Positions 1-7,757 of a stretch of DNA of 19,252 nt are shown here, one piece after another. The notes beneath the pieces are model-generated. The model was given only the letters and a program-made list of their open reading frames with translations, was not told the origin of the DNA and searched no databases. The translations under genes were made by a program, and so were the position numbers. Position 1 is the stretch's first letter; every line of letters starts with the position of its first letter. Source of the DNA: Limnovirga sp038203525. GTDB lineage: Bacteria; Bacteroidota; Bacteroidia; Chitinophagales; Chitinophagaceae. The stretch covers positions 1-19,252 of the forward strand of contig JBBRDW010000087.1 of NCBI GenBank assembly GCA_038203525.1, in the 5' to 3' direction.

Positions 1-389
1 GGTAAATGATTCTCCATGGCTATCTCCTGCATGCGCAAATTTTTCTTGCATGCAATAGGAAACCATGCCCCTGCTTTTACTGTTTGATCATTTGCTACTA
101 CCACACATTGCCTGCCGCTCACATAACCAATACCGCTCACCGTTCCGGCTCCGGGGCAGCCGCCGTGTTCCTCATACATTTCAAAACCGGCAAATGCACC
201 AATCTCTATAAATGGCTGATCTTTATCGAGCAGGTATGCTACTCTTTCACGTGCAGTGAGTTTATTTTTATCTCTTTGTTTATCTATGGCATTTTTACCA
301 CCGCCTAATTTTATTTTATCGGTGTGCTGCCGGGTTTCGCTCACCTTCCCTTTCATCCAGTCTTCGTTGCGGTTGGTTTCAATATTCAT
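1..389 (-). CDS. Acyl-CoA carboxylase carboxyltransferase (beta) subunit, N-terminal part, runs off left edge
   Basis: Reading the minus strand from an ATG at 389-387 gives 129 uninterrupted codons to the window edge; the C-terminal part of the gene is outside. The N-terminal region carries the pattern of biotin-dependent acyl-CoA carboxylase carboxyltransferases: GGGKNAIDKQ (about residues 29-38), then KLTARERVAYLLD, then an acidic and glycine-rich stretch IEIGAFAGFEMYEEHGGC and GAGTVSGIGYVSGRQC. In this family the protein moves a carboxyl group from carboxybiotin to an acyl-CoA such as propionyl- or methylcrotonyl-CoA, in the cytoplasm. The EEHGGC type is closest, from memory, to methylcrotonoyl/geranyl-type subunits, but the substrate cannot be fixed from this fragment. 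It is divergent from the acyltransferase gene at 877. A TAnnTTTG box lies just upstream. Confidence 0.9.
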   Translation of the reverse strand, partial: MNIETNRNEDWMKGKVSETRQHTDKIKLGGGKNAIDKQRDKNKLTARERVAYLLDKDQPFIEIGAFAGFEMYEEHGGCPGAGTVSGIGYVSGRQCVVVANDQTVKAGAWFPIACKKNLRMQEIAMENHL

Positions 390-408
390 GCTTACAAATG
401 TTAGGCAA

Positions 409-416
409 CAAAGATA
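409..416 (-). promoter_or_regulatory. Candidate -7 box for the carboxyltransferase gene
   Basis: On the minus strand this reads TATCTTTG, a full match to the Bacteroidota -7 consensus TAnnTTTG, about 20 nt before the ATG at 389. No clear TTTG -33 box was found at the usual distance, so only the -7 half is supported. Confidence 0.45.
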
Positions 417-476
417 GCAGGAAGTAAGTTTTTAGTTTACAGTTTGTAGCTTACAATTTACGATACAATTTTTTGG

Positions 477-694
477 GCCGGGCAGTAGTATTTCATAGCA
501 TCGTCTCTTGCGTCGCACGCTTATACTTTTAGAACATTTGTGGTCAATGGTGGAACGTGAAAAGTGAAAATATAACTTACTGCTTCCTAACTGCCGGACT
601 GGTTACCTCTTTGTCTTGTTGCCGTGTTGACTGTTCTTCCGAATGTACAAGAGTGCGACGCAAGTAAAGCTTAATAGTACTACTTCTGCCCGGC
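477..694. repeat. MITE-like inverted-repeat element, copy 1 (complete, 218 bp)
   Basis: The left end reads GCCGGGCAGTAGTATT and the right end is its near mirror image (AATAGTACTACTT...TGCCCGGC). Inside the left arm is the minus-oriented core TTGCGTCGCAC (about 508-518). Inside the right arm is the plus-oriented core GTACAAGAGTGCGACGCAAG (645-664). The outer edges are a T run on the left and an A run on the right, so a transcript would fold into one long imperfect hairpin. It fills most of the 390-876 gap between two divergent genes and has no coding potential. The remaining part of the gap (695-876) is AT-rich leader of the acyltransferase gene, with no confident promoter box. Confidence 0.7.
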
Positions 695-876
695 TCAAAA
701 AAACCTAACTCCATTTTTACCTTTTGGAGCGAATAAAAAAGTCTTTTACCCGCTAAATTTTTTTGCAGAATTAATACTACGGAAAAGCAGATATTTTTAG
801 TTTAGGGGGCATTCAATCGGCTATATCTTGTTTTTTGAGTATTATTGCGTGGCTAAATCTAAAAAATGCATATTGA

Positions 877-2298
877 ATGGTATTCAACTCGTTGATTTTT
901 GTTGCCTTCTTTATTGTTGTAACAACCTTATTCTTCCTCCTGCCTCATAAATACAGGTGGGCTTTATTATTAGCAGCCAGTTGTTATTTTTACATGTACT
1001 TTTTGCCCATTTACATTCTTATACTGGGCTTTACAATTCTGGTAGATTATATAGCGGGCATTTATATTGCCAAATCGGTTGGTGCAAGGCGAAAATTGTT
1101 TTTAATACTTAGCCTTATAGCCAACCTTGGGGTACTTGCGTTCTTTAAATATTACAATTTCCTCAATTATAATATAACCGCTTTACTTGGCGATTTTGGT
1201 TTTCAAAACCCGATACCACATTTAGATATTCTGCTGCCGGTTGGTTTATCGTTCCATACTTTTCAGGCGATGAGTTATACAATAGAGGTCTACCGGGGGC
1301 ATCAAAAACCGGAAAGGCATTTTGGCATATACGCGCTTTATGTAATGTTTTATCCCCAACTGGTTGCCGGCCCTATTGAGCGGCCACAAAATATGCTGCA
1401 CCAGTTTCATGAAGAAAAGCATTTCGATTACGAGAGAATTACAAAAGGACTGAGGATAATGCTTTGGGGGTTCTTTAAAAAAATTGTTGTTGCTGACCGT
1501 GTGGCGGTCTATGTTGATGCTGTATATAATAATTCTCACTATCACAGCGGCATAACTATGATTGTTGCCACCATTTTTTTTGGCTTTCAGATCTATTGCG
1601 ATTTTTCCGGCTATTCAGATATAGCAATTGGCGCGGCTAAAGTAATGGGTTACGATTTTATGACCAATTTCAGGCGCCCTATGCTTACTTCCAAGAGTTT
1701 TCAGGAAGTATGGCAACGATGGCATATCTCCCTAACTACCTGGTTTAGAGACTATCTTTATTTTTCGCTTGGCGGCAGTAAACAGGGAATGTTTGTTAGC
1801 TTTTTTAACCTTGTGTTTGTATTTGCAATAAGTGGCCTGTGGCACGGTGCCAATTATACGCTTATAGTATGGGGCTTAATCAACGGCCTGTTTCTGGTAA
1901 TTGAACGCTTACTTAATCCTATTCTTAAAAAGGTTCATAAACTGCTGGGACCGCTTTCAAACTTTGTAAGAATTATGGCGGTGTACTTTTTTATCACGGC
2001 CACAGCCACGTATTTCCGCGCATTAACTTTAGCAGACGGATGGTATATTACTAAATCAATGTTTACACTAAAACCCGGGGGTCTTTACCGAAGCGAGCCT
2101 CCTTCTGCATTTGGTTATGCGCTTTTTGCCATTGTGTTCTTAGTAATTGTAGAACATATTCAGGAGTTTTATCCAAATGTAAAAATTATCAATAACGATA
2201 ATGTTGTAATAAGGTATTCAAGCTACGTTTTACTTCTCACCATAATGCTTATGATTGGTGTTTTCAATGGCGGCCAGTTTATTTATTTTCAGTTTTAA
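877..2298 (+). CDS. MBOAT-family O-acyltransferase (AlgI/DltB-like)
   Basis: A 473-residue polytopic inner-membrane protein of the membrane-bound O-acyltransferase family, whose members transfer acetyl or other acyl groups to extracellular polysaccharides or teichoic-acid-like acceptors. The start MVFNSLIFVAFF matches the usual AlgI-type N-terminus. Family landmarks are QLVAGPIERP (161-170), YCDFSGYSDIAIG (240-252), WHISLTTWFRDYLY (282-295) with the first conserved His283, and SGLWHGANYT (319-328) with the expected catalytic His323. Length is normal. AlgI proteins usually work with an SGNH/AlgJ- or AlgX-type periplasmic esterase; none is adjacent here, so the acceptor and donor are unknown. 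The ATG at 877 is preferred because it gives the family-typical N-terminus; the earlier ATG at 866 opens only a short peptide in another frame. No polysaccharide synthesis genes are seen nearby. Confidence 0.93.
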   Translation: MVFNSLIFVAFFIVVTTLFFLLPHKYRWALLLAASCYFYMYFLPIYILILGFTILVDYIAGIYIAKSVGARRKLFLILSLIANLGVLAFFKYYNFLNYNITALLGDFGFQNPIPHLDILLPVGLSFHTFQAMSYTIEVYRGHQKPERHFGIYALYVMFYPQLVAGPIERPQNMLHQFHEEKHFDYERITKGLRIMLWGFFKKIVVADRVAVYVDAVYNNSHYHSGITMIVATIFFGFQIYCDFSGYSDIAIGAAKVMGYDFMTNFRRPMLTSKSFQEVWQRWHISLTTWFRDYLYFSLGGSKQGMFVSFFNLVFVFAISGLWHGANYTLIVWGLINGLFLVIERLLNPILKKVHKLLGPLSNFVRIMAVYFFITATATYFRALTLADGWYITKSMFTLKPGGLYRSEPPSAFGYALFAIVFLVIVEHIQEFYPNVKIINNDNVVIRYSSYVLLLTIMLMIGVFNGGQFIYFQF

Positions 2299-2323
2299 CC
2301 TCGTTTAATAATACTGGTATAAT

Positions 2324-2392
2324 GCCGGCTAATCCTTTAGTGGCAGCTTCGTTGCAGCTTGACCTGCCAAGTTAGTGGTCGCAATTGTTTCA
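2324..2392 (-). repeat. Half copy of the dispersed repeat, long-core variant (minus orientation)
   Basis: It starts with GCCGGCTAA and continues with CGTTGCAGCTTG, then CCTGCCAAG, then AGTGGTCGCA. It closely follows the left half of the element at 9081. It belongs to the variant in which a GC-rich segment of about 23 nt is inserted between the GCAAG and GTGCGAC parts of the core. Its mirror partner may be the half copy at 3203-3271, which would make a 948-bp unit. Confidence 0.55.
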
Positions 2393-3202
2393 TCGTTCAG
2401 TATATAATTTAGCTTCAGCACATACTTTTATTTATTTGTGGTTACGGCAAAATCATAAAAATTTTTTAGAAAAAGTACCTTTCCCAACCAATTTATCTTT
2501 TTAGAAGTACTGGGGTTTACCGCTTATCAACAATGCATTACCATTCGTGAAAGCGCAAGCCCCGCTGCTCACACATACCTTAGCAACGGCACTTGTAGTA
2601 ACTATATCTTTACATCTCCAAAACAAAAAAAGGGATAATACCCTAACCAAAATGAACCACATAATTGAGTTTCTCTTAGCACGTTTTAGGCAAAGAGTTA
2701 AACCACCAGCAGTAGACTTCCAGTATTTAAAAAGCCTTTTACAGAAACGATTTAAAAACATTAATAAAACGGGTTAAAACTGTTTGTGCAATACCTGCGC
2801 TGTTTAAAAACGCCGGGTAAAAACACGAACCTTTACTAAAAAATGCTGCGTTAGCAGCCATCAAATGAAACCAATAATAATGGCTGTGCTGTTGTGCGGC
2901 TATATGATATACTTACTACTTCACAATGCGACCAAATTAAATAATGCCTGCTATCAAAAAATAATCAAAAACAATGATGATAGTGTTTCGGCAGAAACAA
3001 TATTAAACGACCAATTAATAACACACTCCGTTTGGATGAGGGATTTACTATGGTAAACATTTTATGTACATTCGATAAGGGAAATCTTTTTTGCATTCTA
3101 CATTGCTGGCTGATATAACATTTTGCCAATTATACTTTACGCCTGATAACTTTATGCAATAGTAACACTGACCGAATGATGCCGAATAGCGAACAAAACC
3201 CC

Positions 3203-3271
3203 GAAGAGTGCGACCGCCGCCATTGGCGGGGCAAGCTGCAACTGGGTTTAATAGTAGTAATACTGCCTGGC
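3203..3271 (+). repeat. Half copy of the dispersed repeat, long-core variant (plus orientation)
   Basis: It reads AGAGTGCGACC, then the small palindrome CCGCCATTGGCGG, then GGCAAGCTGCAA, and ends with the repeat-type terminus TGCCTGGC (3264-3271). Apart from orientation it matches the inserted core of the element at 9081-9303. It is the right-hand partner of the half at 2324-2392. Confidence 0.55.
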
Positions 3272-3462
3272 CTATAAAAGAAGATTAGAAATTCTTATGC
3301 AGGGCATAATATAAACCGGGTGCATAACAAAAAGAAATATGCTTATGCTGAGTAAAATATCTATTGGCACAAGCGTTCGCCTAAGGCATAAGTAAAGTTT
3401 AATCGGTGCTCTTTGAACAGCTAAAAAAATCTTTTTAACCACAAACATTAAAATTTAAAACA

Positions 3463-5385
3463 ATGAACATTCCAGAATTTTTCAGCAACTATTGGTGGAT
3501 ACTTTTAGTGCTTCTATTTATTTTATTTTACAAATTTATTCTACGTGTTTTCTTTGGAATGGTAATGGTTCCTGAAAACAGGATTGGCCTTGTTACCAAA
3601 AAATTTGTACTCGTAGGCGGCAACAGGGAGTTACCCGATGGCCGCATAATTGCAACAAAAGGCGAGGCGGGTTTTCAGGCTAAAACGCTTGCTCCCGGCT
3701 TATACTGGGGCATGTGGCCCTGGCAGTATGGGGTAGATATGACACCATTTACCGTAATACCTGAAGGTAAAATAGGTTTAGTATTGAGCAAAGATGGTAC
3801 AGGAATACCAACAGGTAGAATTCTTGCCCGGTATGTTGATAGCGACAATTTTCAGGATGCACAAAAATTTCTGGATAATGGTGGCCAGCGTGGCCGGCAA
3901 ACCGCTTATATTACTGCAGGTTCTTACCGTATTAACAGCTTTTTATTTGATGTAACCATTGCAGACCAAATCATCATTCACGAGAATATGGTGGGTATCA
4001 TTACTTCATTAGATGGCCAGCCAATACCGCAGGGTAAAATTGCCGGCAGTAATGTAGAAGGCCACAACAACTTCCAGGATATTGACACTTTCATGAACAA
4101 CGGCGGTTGCCGTGGTTTGCAGCCGCAGGTAATTTTAGCGGGTAGTTACAACATTAATCCCTGGGCAGTACAAATTGAAGAAAATCCTATGACCGATATA
4201 CCTATTGGACACGTGGGTGTGGTGATCAGCTATATTGGCGAAGATGGTGTTGATGTTACCGGCGAAAGTTTTAAACATGGCAATATAGTAACCAAAGGTT
4301 TTCGCGGTGTATGGATGGAACCACTTGGGCCCGGTAAATATCCCATTAATAAATATACCATGAAAGTAGAATTGGTTCCTACTACCAATCTTGTGCTAAA
4401 CTGGGCAAATGCACGCAGTGAAGCGCATATGCTCGACAAAAATTTATCAACTATCACCGTTCGCTCAAAAGATGGTTTCCCTTTCAATCTTGATGTGGCG
4501 CAGATCATTCATATACCCGCCACAGAGGCGCCAAAAGTTATTGCGCGTTTTGGCAGCATGAACAATCTGGTAAGCCAGGTACTTGAACCAACCATTGGCA
4601 ACTACTTTCGAAACAGTGCACAAGACAGCGATGTAATTAGCTTTTTAAGTACACGTAAAGAACGCCAAACTGCAGCCAAAGAACATATTAAAGCGGTGCT
4701 GGATGATTACAACGTTAATGCTGTTGACACTTTAATTGGCGACATTGTTCCTCCAGAAGCATTGATGAAAACGTTGACCAACAGAAAGATTGCACAGGAA
4801 GAAGAAAAGACCTACGAAACGCAGCGTATGGCCCAGGAAAAACGCCAGGGTATGGAAAAAGAAACAGCTATTGCCGACATGCAGAAAGAAATTGTAAAAG
4901 CACAGCAGAGCGTAGAGATTGCTCAGCGCACAGCCGATGCAACTGTTAAGAAAGCAGAAGGTGATGCCACCAGTTTAAAACTGAATGTAAACGCAGAAGC
5001 TGAAGCCATAAAAATGCGGGCCAATGGCGAAGCCGAAGCTACCCGTGCAAGGGCTGGCGCACAAGCAGATGCTACCAAACTTAATGCCAGCGCACAGGCA
5101 GAACAGATTGCAAAAACAGGTTTGGCCGAAGCTGAAAAAATTATGGCAATAGGTAAATCTACTGCTGAAGCTTACCAGCTGCAGGTTAGTGCAATGGGTG
5201 GTGATAATTTTACAAAATTCAAGATTACGGAAGAGATTGGCAAGGGTCATATTAAAATCATCCCTGACCTGATAGTGAGTGGTGGTAATGGCTCCGATGG
5301 TTCTCTCAGCGGATTAATGGGTTTGCAGTTACTACAAATGCTGCAGGATAAAAAAACGCAGCAGACTACTGAACCAACCAAATAA
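3463..5385 (+). CDS. Large flotillin-like SPFH/band-7 membrane protein
   Basis: A 640-residue membrane-anchored protein. Order of parts: one N-terminal transmembrane helix (about 10-32); four tandem beta-rich modules (36-306); an SPFH-type region (about 307-440); a long Ala/Glu/Lys-rich coiled coil (about 440-575) with the heptad-like AEAEA, GEAEATRAR and AQAEQIAK segments typical of flotillins; and a Gly/Ser-rich tail (about 605-640). Flotillins assemble into large oligomers that organise membrane microdomains, with the coiled coil driving assembly. The tandem module block before the SPFH region makes it longer than classical flotillins (about 450-500 residues). It ends 18 nt before a strong terminator and starts after a long non-coding leader, so it is probably monocistronic. 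Its link to neighbouring genes is not evident. Confidence 0.9.
   Translation: MNIPEFFSNYWWILLVLLFILFYKFILRVFFGMVMVPENRIGLVTKKFVLVGGNRELPDGRIIATKGEAGFQAKTLAPGLYWGMWPWQYGVDMTPFTVIPEGKIGLVLSKDGTGIPTGRILARYVDSDNFQDAQKFLDNGGQRGRQTAYITAGSYRINSFLFDVTIADQIIIHENMVGIITSLDGQPIPQGKIAGSNVEGHNNFQDIDTFMNNGGCRGLQPQVILAGSYNINPWAVQIEENPMTDIPIGHVGVVISYIGEDGVDVTGESFKHGNIVTKGFRGVWMEPLGPGKYPINKYTMKVELVPTTNLVLNWANARSEAHMLDKNLSTITVRSKDGFPFNLDVAQIIHIPATEAPKVIARFGSMNNLVSQVLEPTIGNYFRNSAQDSDVISFLSTRKERQTAAKEHIKAVLDDYNVNAVDTLIGDIVPPEALMKTLTNRKIAQEEEKTYETQRMAQEKRQGMEKETAIADMQKEIVKAQQSVEIAQRTADATVKKAEGDATSLKLNVNAEAEAIKMRANGEAEATRARAGAQADATKLNASAQAEQIAKTGLAEAEKIMAIGKSTAEAYQLQVSAMGGDNFTKFKITEEIGKGHIKIIPDLIVSGGNGSDGSLSGLMGLQLLQMLQDKKTQQTTEPTK
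3568..4380 (+). repeat. Four tandem protein modules of about 60-72 residues inside the flotillin-like protein
   Basis: Four copies align by eye: residues 36-96, 99-167, 172-244 and 246-306. Shared pattern: [IV]P-x-[GN]-x-[IV]-G-[LIV]-[VI], a short loop with G, P-x-G-[RK]-I, then a glycine-x-Y close with I-N or similar (ITAGSYRIN, ILAGSYNIN, APGLYWGMW, GPGKYPIN). Modules 2 and 3 are closest and both contain NFQD followed by NGG.RG.Q. Modules 1 and 4 lack that insert. This suggests duplication of one beta-strand unit, with a later duplication producing modules 2 and 3. Confidence 0.7.
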
Positions 5386-5403
5386 ACAGTTCCGTTATTA
5401 AAT

Positions 5404-5440
5404 AAAAACCGTTGCAAACCGCAGCGGTTTTTTTATTTTT
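5404..5440 (+). terminator. Rho-independent terminator after the flotillin-like gene
   Basis: The stem AAAAACCGTTGC (5404-5415) pairs with GCAGCGGTTTTT (5421-5432) with one G-T wobble and a 5-nt loop AAACC. It is followed by a T-rich tract to 5440. It lies 18 nt downstream of the stop codon. Confidence 0.85.
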
Positions 5441-5442
5441 TA

Positions 5443-5493
5443 CCCAGCTTCGGTGCATGAATGAAACTTTGCTTGCGTCGCACTCTTGTACGT
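5443..5493 (-). repeat. Half copy of the dispersed repeat (minus orientation)
   Basis: It contains GCTTGCGTCGCACTCTTGTA (5471-5490), the exact minus-strand core. Its outer end CCCAGCTTCGG resembles the outer end of the half copy at 17229 rather than the GCCGGGC type. The plus-oriented half at 5970-6043 could be its partner. Confidence 0.6.
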
Positions 5494-5646
5494 TCTGATT
5501 ATGAAGGGACTTTCAACAGCCCGCAGTTTGATGTGCAGGATTTGAACTTATATTCACTGAATGGAGTTAGGGTGGTCAAATCATTTAATAGAATAGGATT
5601 TACTAAAGAAATATCTTCATTTGAAATTAGAAAAATGGAATCATGA
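5461..5646 (+). CDS. Doubtful 61-residue ORF overlapping the RyR-domain gene
   Basis: The reading frame begins inside the dispersed repeat, directly after an in-frame TGA, and its stop overlaps the next start as ATGA (5643-5646), an arrangement seen in translationally coupled genes. The first dozen residues are simply the translated repeat. The later part (DLNLYSLNGVRVV...ISSFEI) is faintly like a beta-strand-rich sorting domain but too short to assign. It may be a decayed gene end joined to repeat DNA. Function unknown. Confidence 0.2.
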   Translation: MKLCLRRTLVRSDYEGTFNSPQFDVQDLNLYSLNGVRVVKSFNRIGFTKEISSFEIRKMES

Positions 5647-5855
5647 TAAAATTACCAAACATTGAAAAAGTATCGTCTGCAGTACATGATGTATGGATGG
5701 CAAGCAAACGTGCAAATGGAATTACTTCGCGAAAATCTGAAGATGGTGAAGAATTAATGGTTTCTTATAAACTGCTTTCTGAAAAAGCAAAAGACCTTGA
5801 CAGAAATACCGTAACAGCTGTTTACGCAGCTATAGAGAAAGCTTATACTGAATAG
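5643..5855 (+). CDS. Small single-domain RyR (ryanodine-receptor repeat) protein
   Basis: A 70-residue soluble protein made almost entirely of one RyR-type domain (Pfam RyR family). The visible landmarks are AVHDVWMASKRANG (13-26; His15, Asp16, Trp18, Arg23), then MVSYKLLSEKAKDLDRNTV (39-57), matching the family's HevW..kR..G and YeeL.e..KelDR blocks. Bacterial and phage RyR domains occur in small stand-alone proteins and in TIR, TrkA-N and other signalling proteins; ligand binding is suspected for some but I cannot assign one here. The variable loop between the two blocks is short. The gene lies between inverted half copies of the dispersed repeat (5443-5493 and 5970-6043), so it may have arrived as a cassette. 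Confidence 0.75.
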   Translation: MIKLPNIEKVSSAVHDVWMASKRANGITSRKSEDGEELMVSYKLLSEKAKDLDRNTVTAVYAAIEKAYTE

Positions 5856-5969
5856 CTTTTTACTTTATCTTTCTTCCATAAATATGTAGAACTTTCTTTA
5901 GTGGCATAGCGCACTTGTGCAGTTGGTACTTAAATAATAATTGTTGCAAGATATAGCCATAATACTGCG

Positions 5970-6043
5970 GCATTGCTCAATAAAGTATCCGAACGTACAA
6001 GTGAGTGACACAACCGGCGATGCTATGAAATACCAAAGCCGGC
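5970..6043 (+). repeat. Half copy of the dispersed repeat (plus orientation)
   Basis: It includes the inner box TTGCTCAATAAA (5973-5984), a slightly diverged core CCGAACGTACAAGTGAGTGA (5989-6008), the segment CGATGCTATGAAA and the terminus GCCGGC (6038-6043). Inner box, core, CGATGCTATGAAA and GCCGG terminus occur in the same order in the copy at 9226-9303. Confidence 0.65.
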
Positions 6044-6103
6044 AACAAAAAAAAAGCATAAACATTTATTGTCTATGCCTCTTAAAATCGTTTTTGGCTA
6101 CGG

Positions 6104-6526
6104 CTATAAAATTACGATTAATGCGTAAATAACGCCGGGTATCCAGAATATTAACGTTAGAATCAGATCTAACCAGAACTTACCGTTTATTGTACCTTCG
6201 TGAAGGTAAACAGCAAGTGGCGGCAACAGTATGGCCAAAATTACCAGCAAAAGCTGATCGGTGCTTGGAGTGGATTTTCCTTCGCGCTTGTCTTTTTTAA
6301 ATTCACGCATTTGCTTTTTGGCATCGGCAATGCGTAATTTTTTGTCGTGCTTTGATAAGCTTTTGAACTCGGCAACAGCATCATTAACTGCTGCAGAAGA
6401 ATCTGGTGTTACTGCCTGTGCTTGATCTGTAGGTAGGCTTTCGAACATGATGGCAAAAGAAGGCTGAACGAAAAACATTAAAATAACTACGAACAAAAAC
6501 ACAGTTTTAAGTAGATTACTTTTCAT
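6104..6526 (-). CDS. YqaE/Pmp3-family membrane protein with an N-terminal signal and charged linker
   Basis: 140 residues. Residues 1-25 form a signal peptide or anchor (MKSNLLKTVFLFVVILMFF..., ending near SFA). Residues 40-85 are hydrophilic and Lys/Asp-rich. The C-terminal 50 residues are a Pmp3-type two-helix hairpin: LAILLPPLAVYLHEG (about 96-110), a short polar loop, then LILTLIFWIPGVIYALIVIL (121-140). Pmp3/YqaE proteins are small membrane proteins linked to salt and membrane-potential stress in yeast and plants; the bacterial role is unclear. Classical Pmp3 is only about 50-60 residues, so the long N-terminal extension is the unusual part, though such forms are familiar in Bacteroidota. 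It lies 85 nt downstream of the FAD oxidoreductase gene on the same strand, so readthrough is possible, but no functional link is evident. Confidence 0.8.
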   Translation of the reverse strand: MKSNLLKTVFLFVVILMFFVQPSFAIMFESLPTDQAQAVTPDSSAAVNDAVAEFKSLSKHDKKLRIADAKKQMREFKKDKREGKSTPSTDQLLLVILAILLPPLAVYLHEGTINGKFWLDLILTLIFWIPGVIYALIVIL

Positions 6527-6611
6527 AGCTTTTATTTTTAAAAATTATTGAGTTCTAAACTGGATAAAGTTAACTGATTTTTATTCTGCACAATTTAAAA
6601 AGCAATCTAAA

Positions 6612-7739
6612 TTATTTGCCGGCAGTTACTTCTTCGGCTAAGCCAAAACTTAGCGTCATTCCATTGCCACCCAAACCATTTACAATGGTTACGCCCTGTT
6701 CGGGTGAATGAACAAAATCAGTTTGGTCATTGGTAATTTTTGGATAAATACCATGCCAGCTCTGTATAATCTGCCAATCTTTAAATGTGGCAAATTGCCT
6801 CATGTAATCAAGAATAAGTTTATTGATAAAGGCCTTATCGAATGGGTCAAATACAAGCCCGTACTCGTGACTGTCGCCAATAGTTAACTCACCTTCAGCG
6901 TTCTGCGAAACCATTACATGTATGCCCCATTTAAGATAATCGGGCATGGTTTCTTTATAATGTTCTTTTAGTTGAGGCAGTGAAGCAGCCGCTTCAAAAC
7001 CCTTGTAATGCGCCATAGATAAACCACCACATAAAGAAGGACCAATACGCCACCCATCCGGCTGCATAATAAGGCGCATCATCTGTAGTTTGCATTTGGT
7101 AAAATAATTCGCTTCAAATATTTCCGGATACAGTGTTTCAAAATCTGCACCGCTGCAAACGTAAATTTCATCAGCGCTAAAACTTTGCCGGTTGCCGGTT
7201 ATAACATTGGGATAATTTATTTCTGCAACGGCCGTATTAAAATGAAACTGAACGCCATATTTATCGTTGAGGTAAGCCGGAATTTTTTCAATAGCTACTC
7301 TAGATTCAACGATCATTTCATCTGCACTCCACAACGCACCTTTTAAGCCTTCAGGATTTATCGCTTCACTCTTTTGCAATGCTTCTGATGCATTTATTGC
7401 TGCAACGGGGCGTATCTTTTTATCCGCTTCTGCAAACTCCTGTATTACCTGCCACTCCAAATCGTTATAAGCTAAATGCAGGCTGCCTACTTCGCTGTAC
7501 CATAAACCTGCTTCTGTGCAAACCTGCTTCCAGATTGACTTTGAGCGCAATGCTCTTTCGTATAAGTATCCATCAGGCTGGCCAATAGGCCACACCATCC
7601 CAAAGTTGCGGATAGATGCACTTACGGCTTTTTCATTCCTTTCAAATACGGTAACGTTATAGCCTTTTTCTGCAAGGCTCCTTGCTATAGCCAGCCCAAC
7701 AATACCGGCTCCAACTACAATGGCATTCTTGTTATGCAT
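6612..7739 (-). CDS. FAD-dependent oxidoreductase of the phosphonate-cluster type (TIGR03364-like)
   Basis: 375 residues, DAO/glycine-oxidase fold. The dinucleotide-binding motif GAGIVG (10-15) is followed by Glu33 in VTVFERN, the usual ribose-binding acid. NFGMVWPIGQPDG (about 45-57) and the C-terminal VNGLGGNGMTLSFGLAEE are typical of this family. From memory, this family is one of the recurrent FAD enzymes of phosphonate gene clusters, and related proteins oxidise AEP or N-methylated AEP to phosphonoacetaldehyde; the exact substrate here is inferred. It is cytoplasmic, with no signal peptide. It follows the MFS carrier by 18 nt and is probably co-transcribed with it. Its likely product is the substrate of the HAD enzyme encoded at 9309. 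Alternative: a general amino-acid or sarcosine-like oxidase, less likely given the neighbours. Confidence 0.85.
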   Translation of the reverse strand: MHNKNAIVVGAGIVGLAIARSLAEKGYNVTVFERNEKAVSASIRNFGMVWPIGQPDGYLYERALRSKSIWKQVCTEAGLWYSEVGSLHLAYNDLEWQVIQEFAEADKKIRPVAAINASEALQKSEAINPEGLKGALWSADEMIVESRVAIEKIPAYLNDKYGVQFHFNTAVAEINYPNVITGNRQSFSADEIYVCSGADFETLYPEIFEANYFTKCKLQMMRLIMQPDGWRIGPSLCGGLSMAHYKGFEAAASLPQLKEHYKETMPDYLKWGIHVMVSQNAEGELTIGDSHEYGLVFDPFDKAFINKLILDYMRQFATFKDWQIIQSWHGIYPKITNDQTDFVHSPEQGVTIVNGLGGNGMTLSFGLAEEVTAGK

Positions 7740-7757
7740 AAAAATTTATATAGCTTA

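Larger units (their letters stand above)
2299..3462. other. 1.16-kb gap between acyltransferase and flotillin genes: repeat halves and only doubtful small ORFs
   Basis: This stretch has no gene that I can support. It holds a minus-oriented half repeat (2324-2392) and a plus-oriented one (3203-3271), plus a stray fragment near 3178-3198 (GAATAGCGAACAAAA) that also occurs inside the copy at 11696-11945. Two plus-strand ORFs (76 codons from 2547; 63 codons from 2865, with one hydrophobic N-terminal segment) and one minus ORF (2501-2761) match no family I know and may be chance or decayed sequence. From about 3400 to the flotillin ATG the DNA is an AT-rich leader. Confidence 0.5.

Noticed and set aside
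6..308. Plus-strand 100-codon ORF
   Set aside because: It is antisense to the clearly recognisable carboxyltransferase N-terminus on the minus strand, and its Cys/His-rich translation has no family character.
4975..5250. Minus-strand ORF opposite the flotillin coiled coil
   Set aside because: Phe/Cys-rich shadow of the repetitive Ala/Glu coding sequence; the plus-strand protein is well supported.
5461..5646. T9SS C-terminal sorting domain in the short ORF before the RyR gene
   Set aside because: The resemblance is limited to one strand-like stretch; the ORF is too short and begins in repeat DNA, so it is listed only as doubtful.
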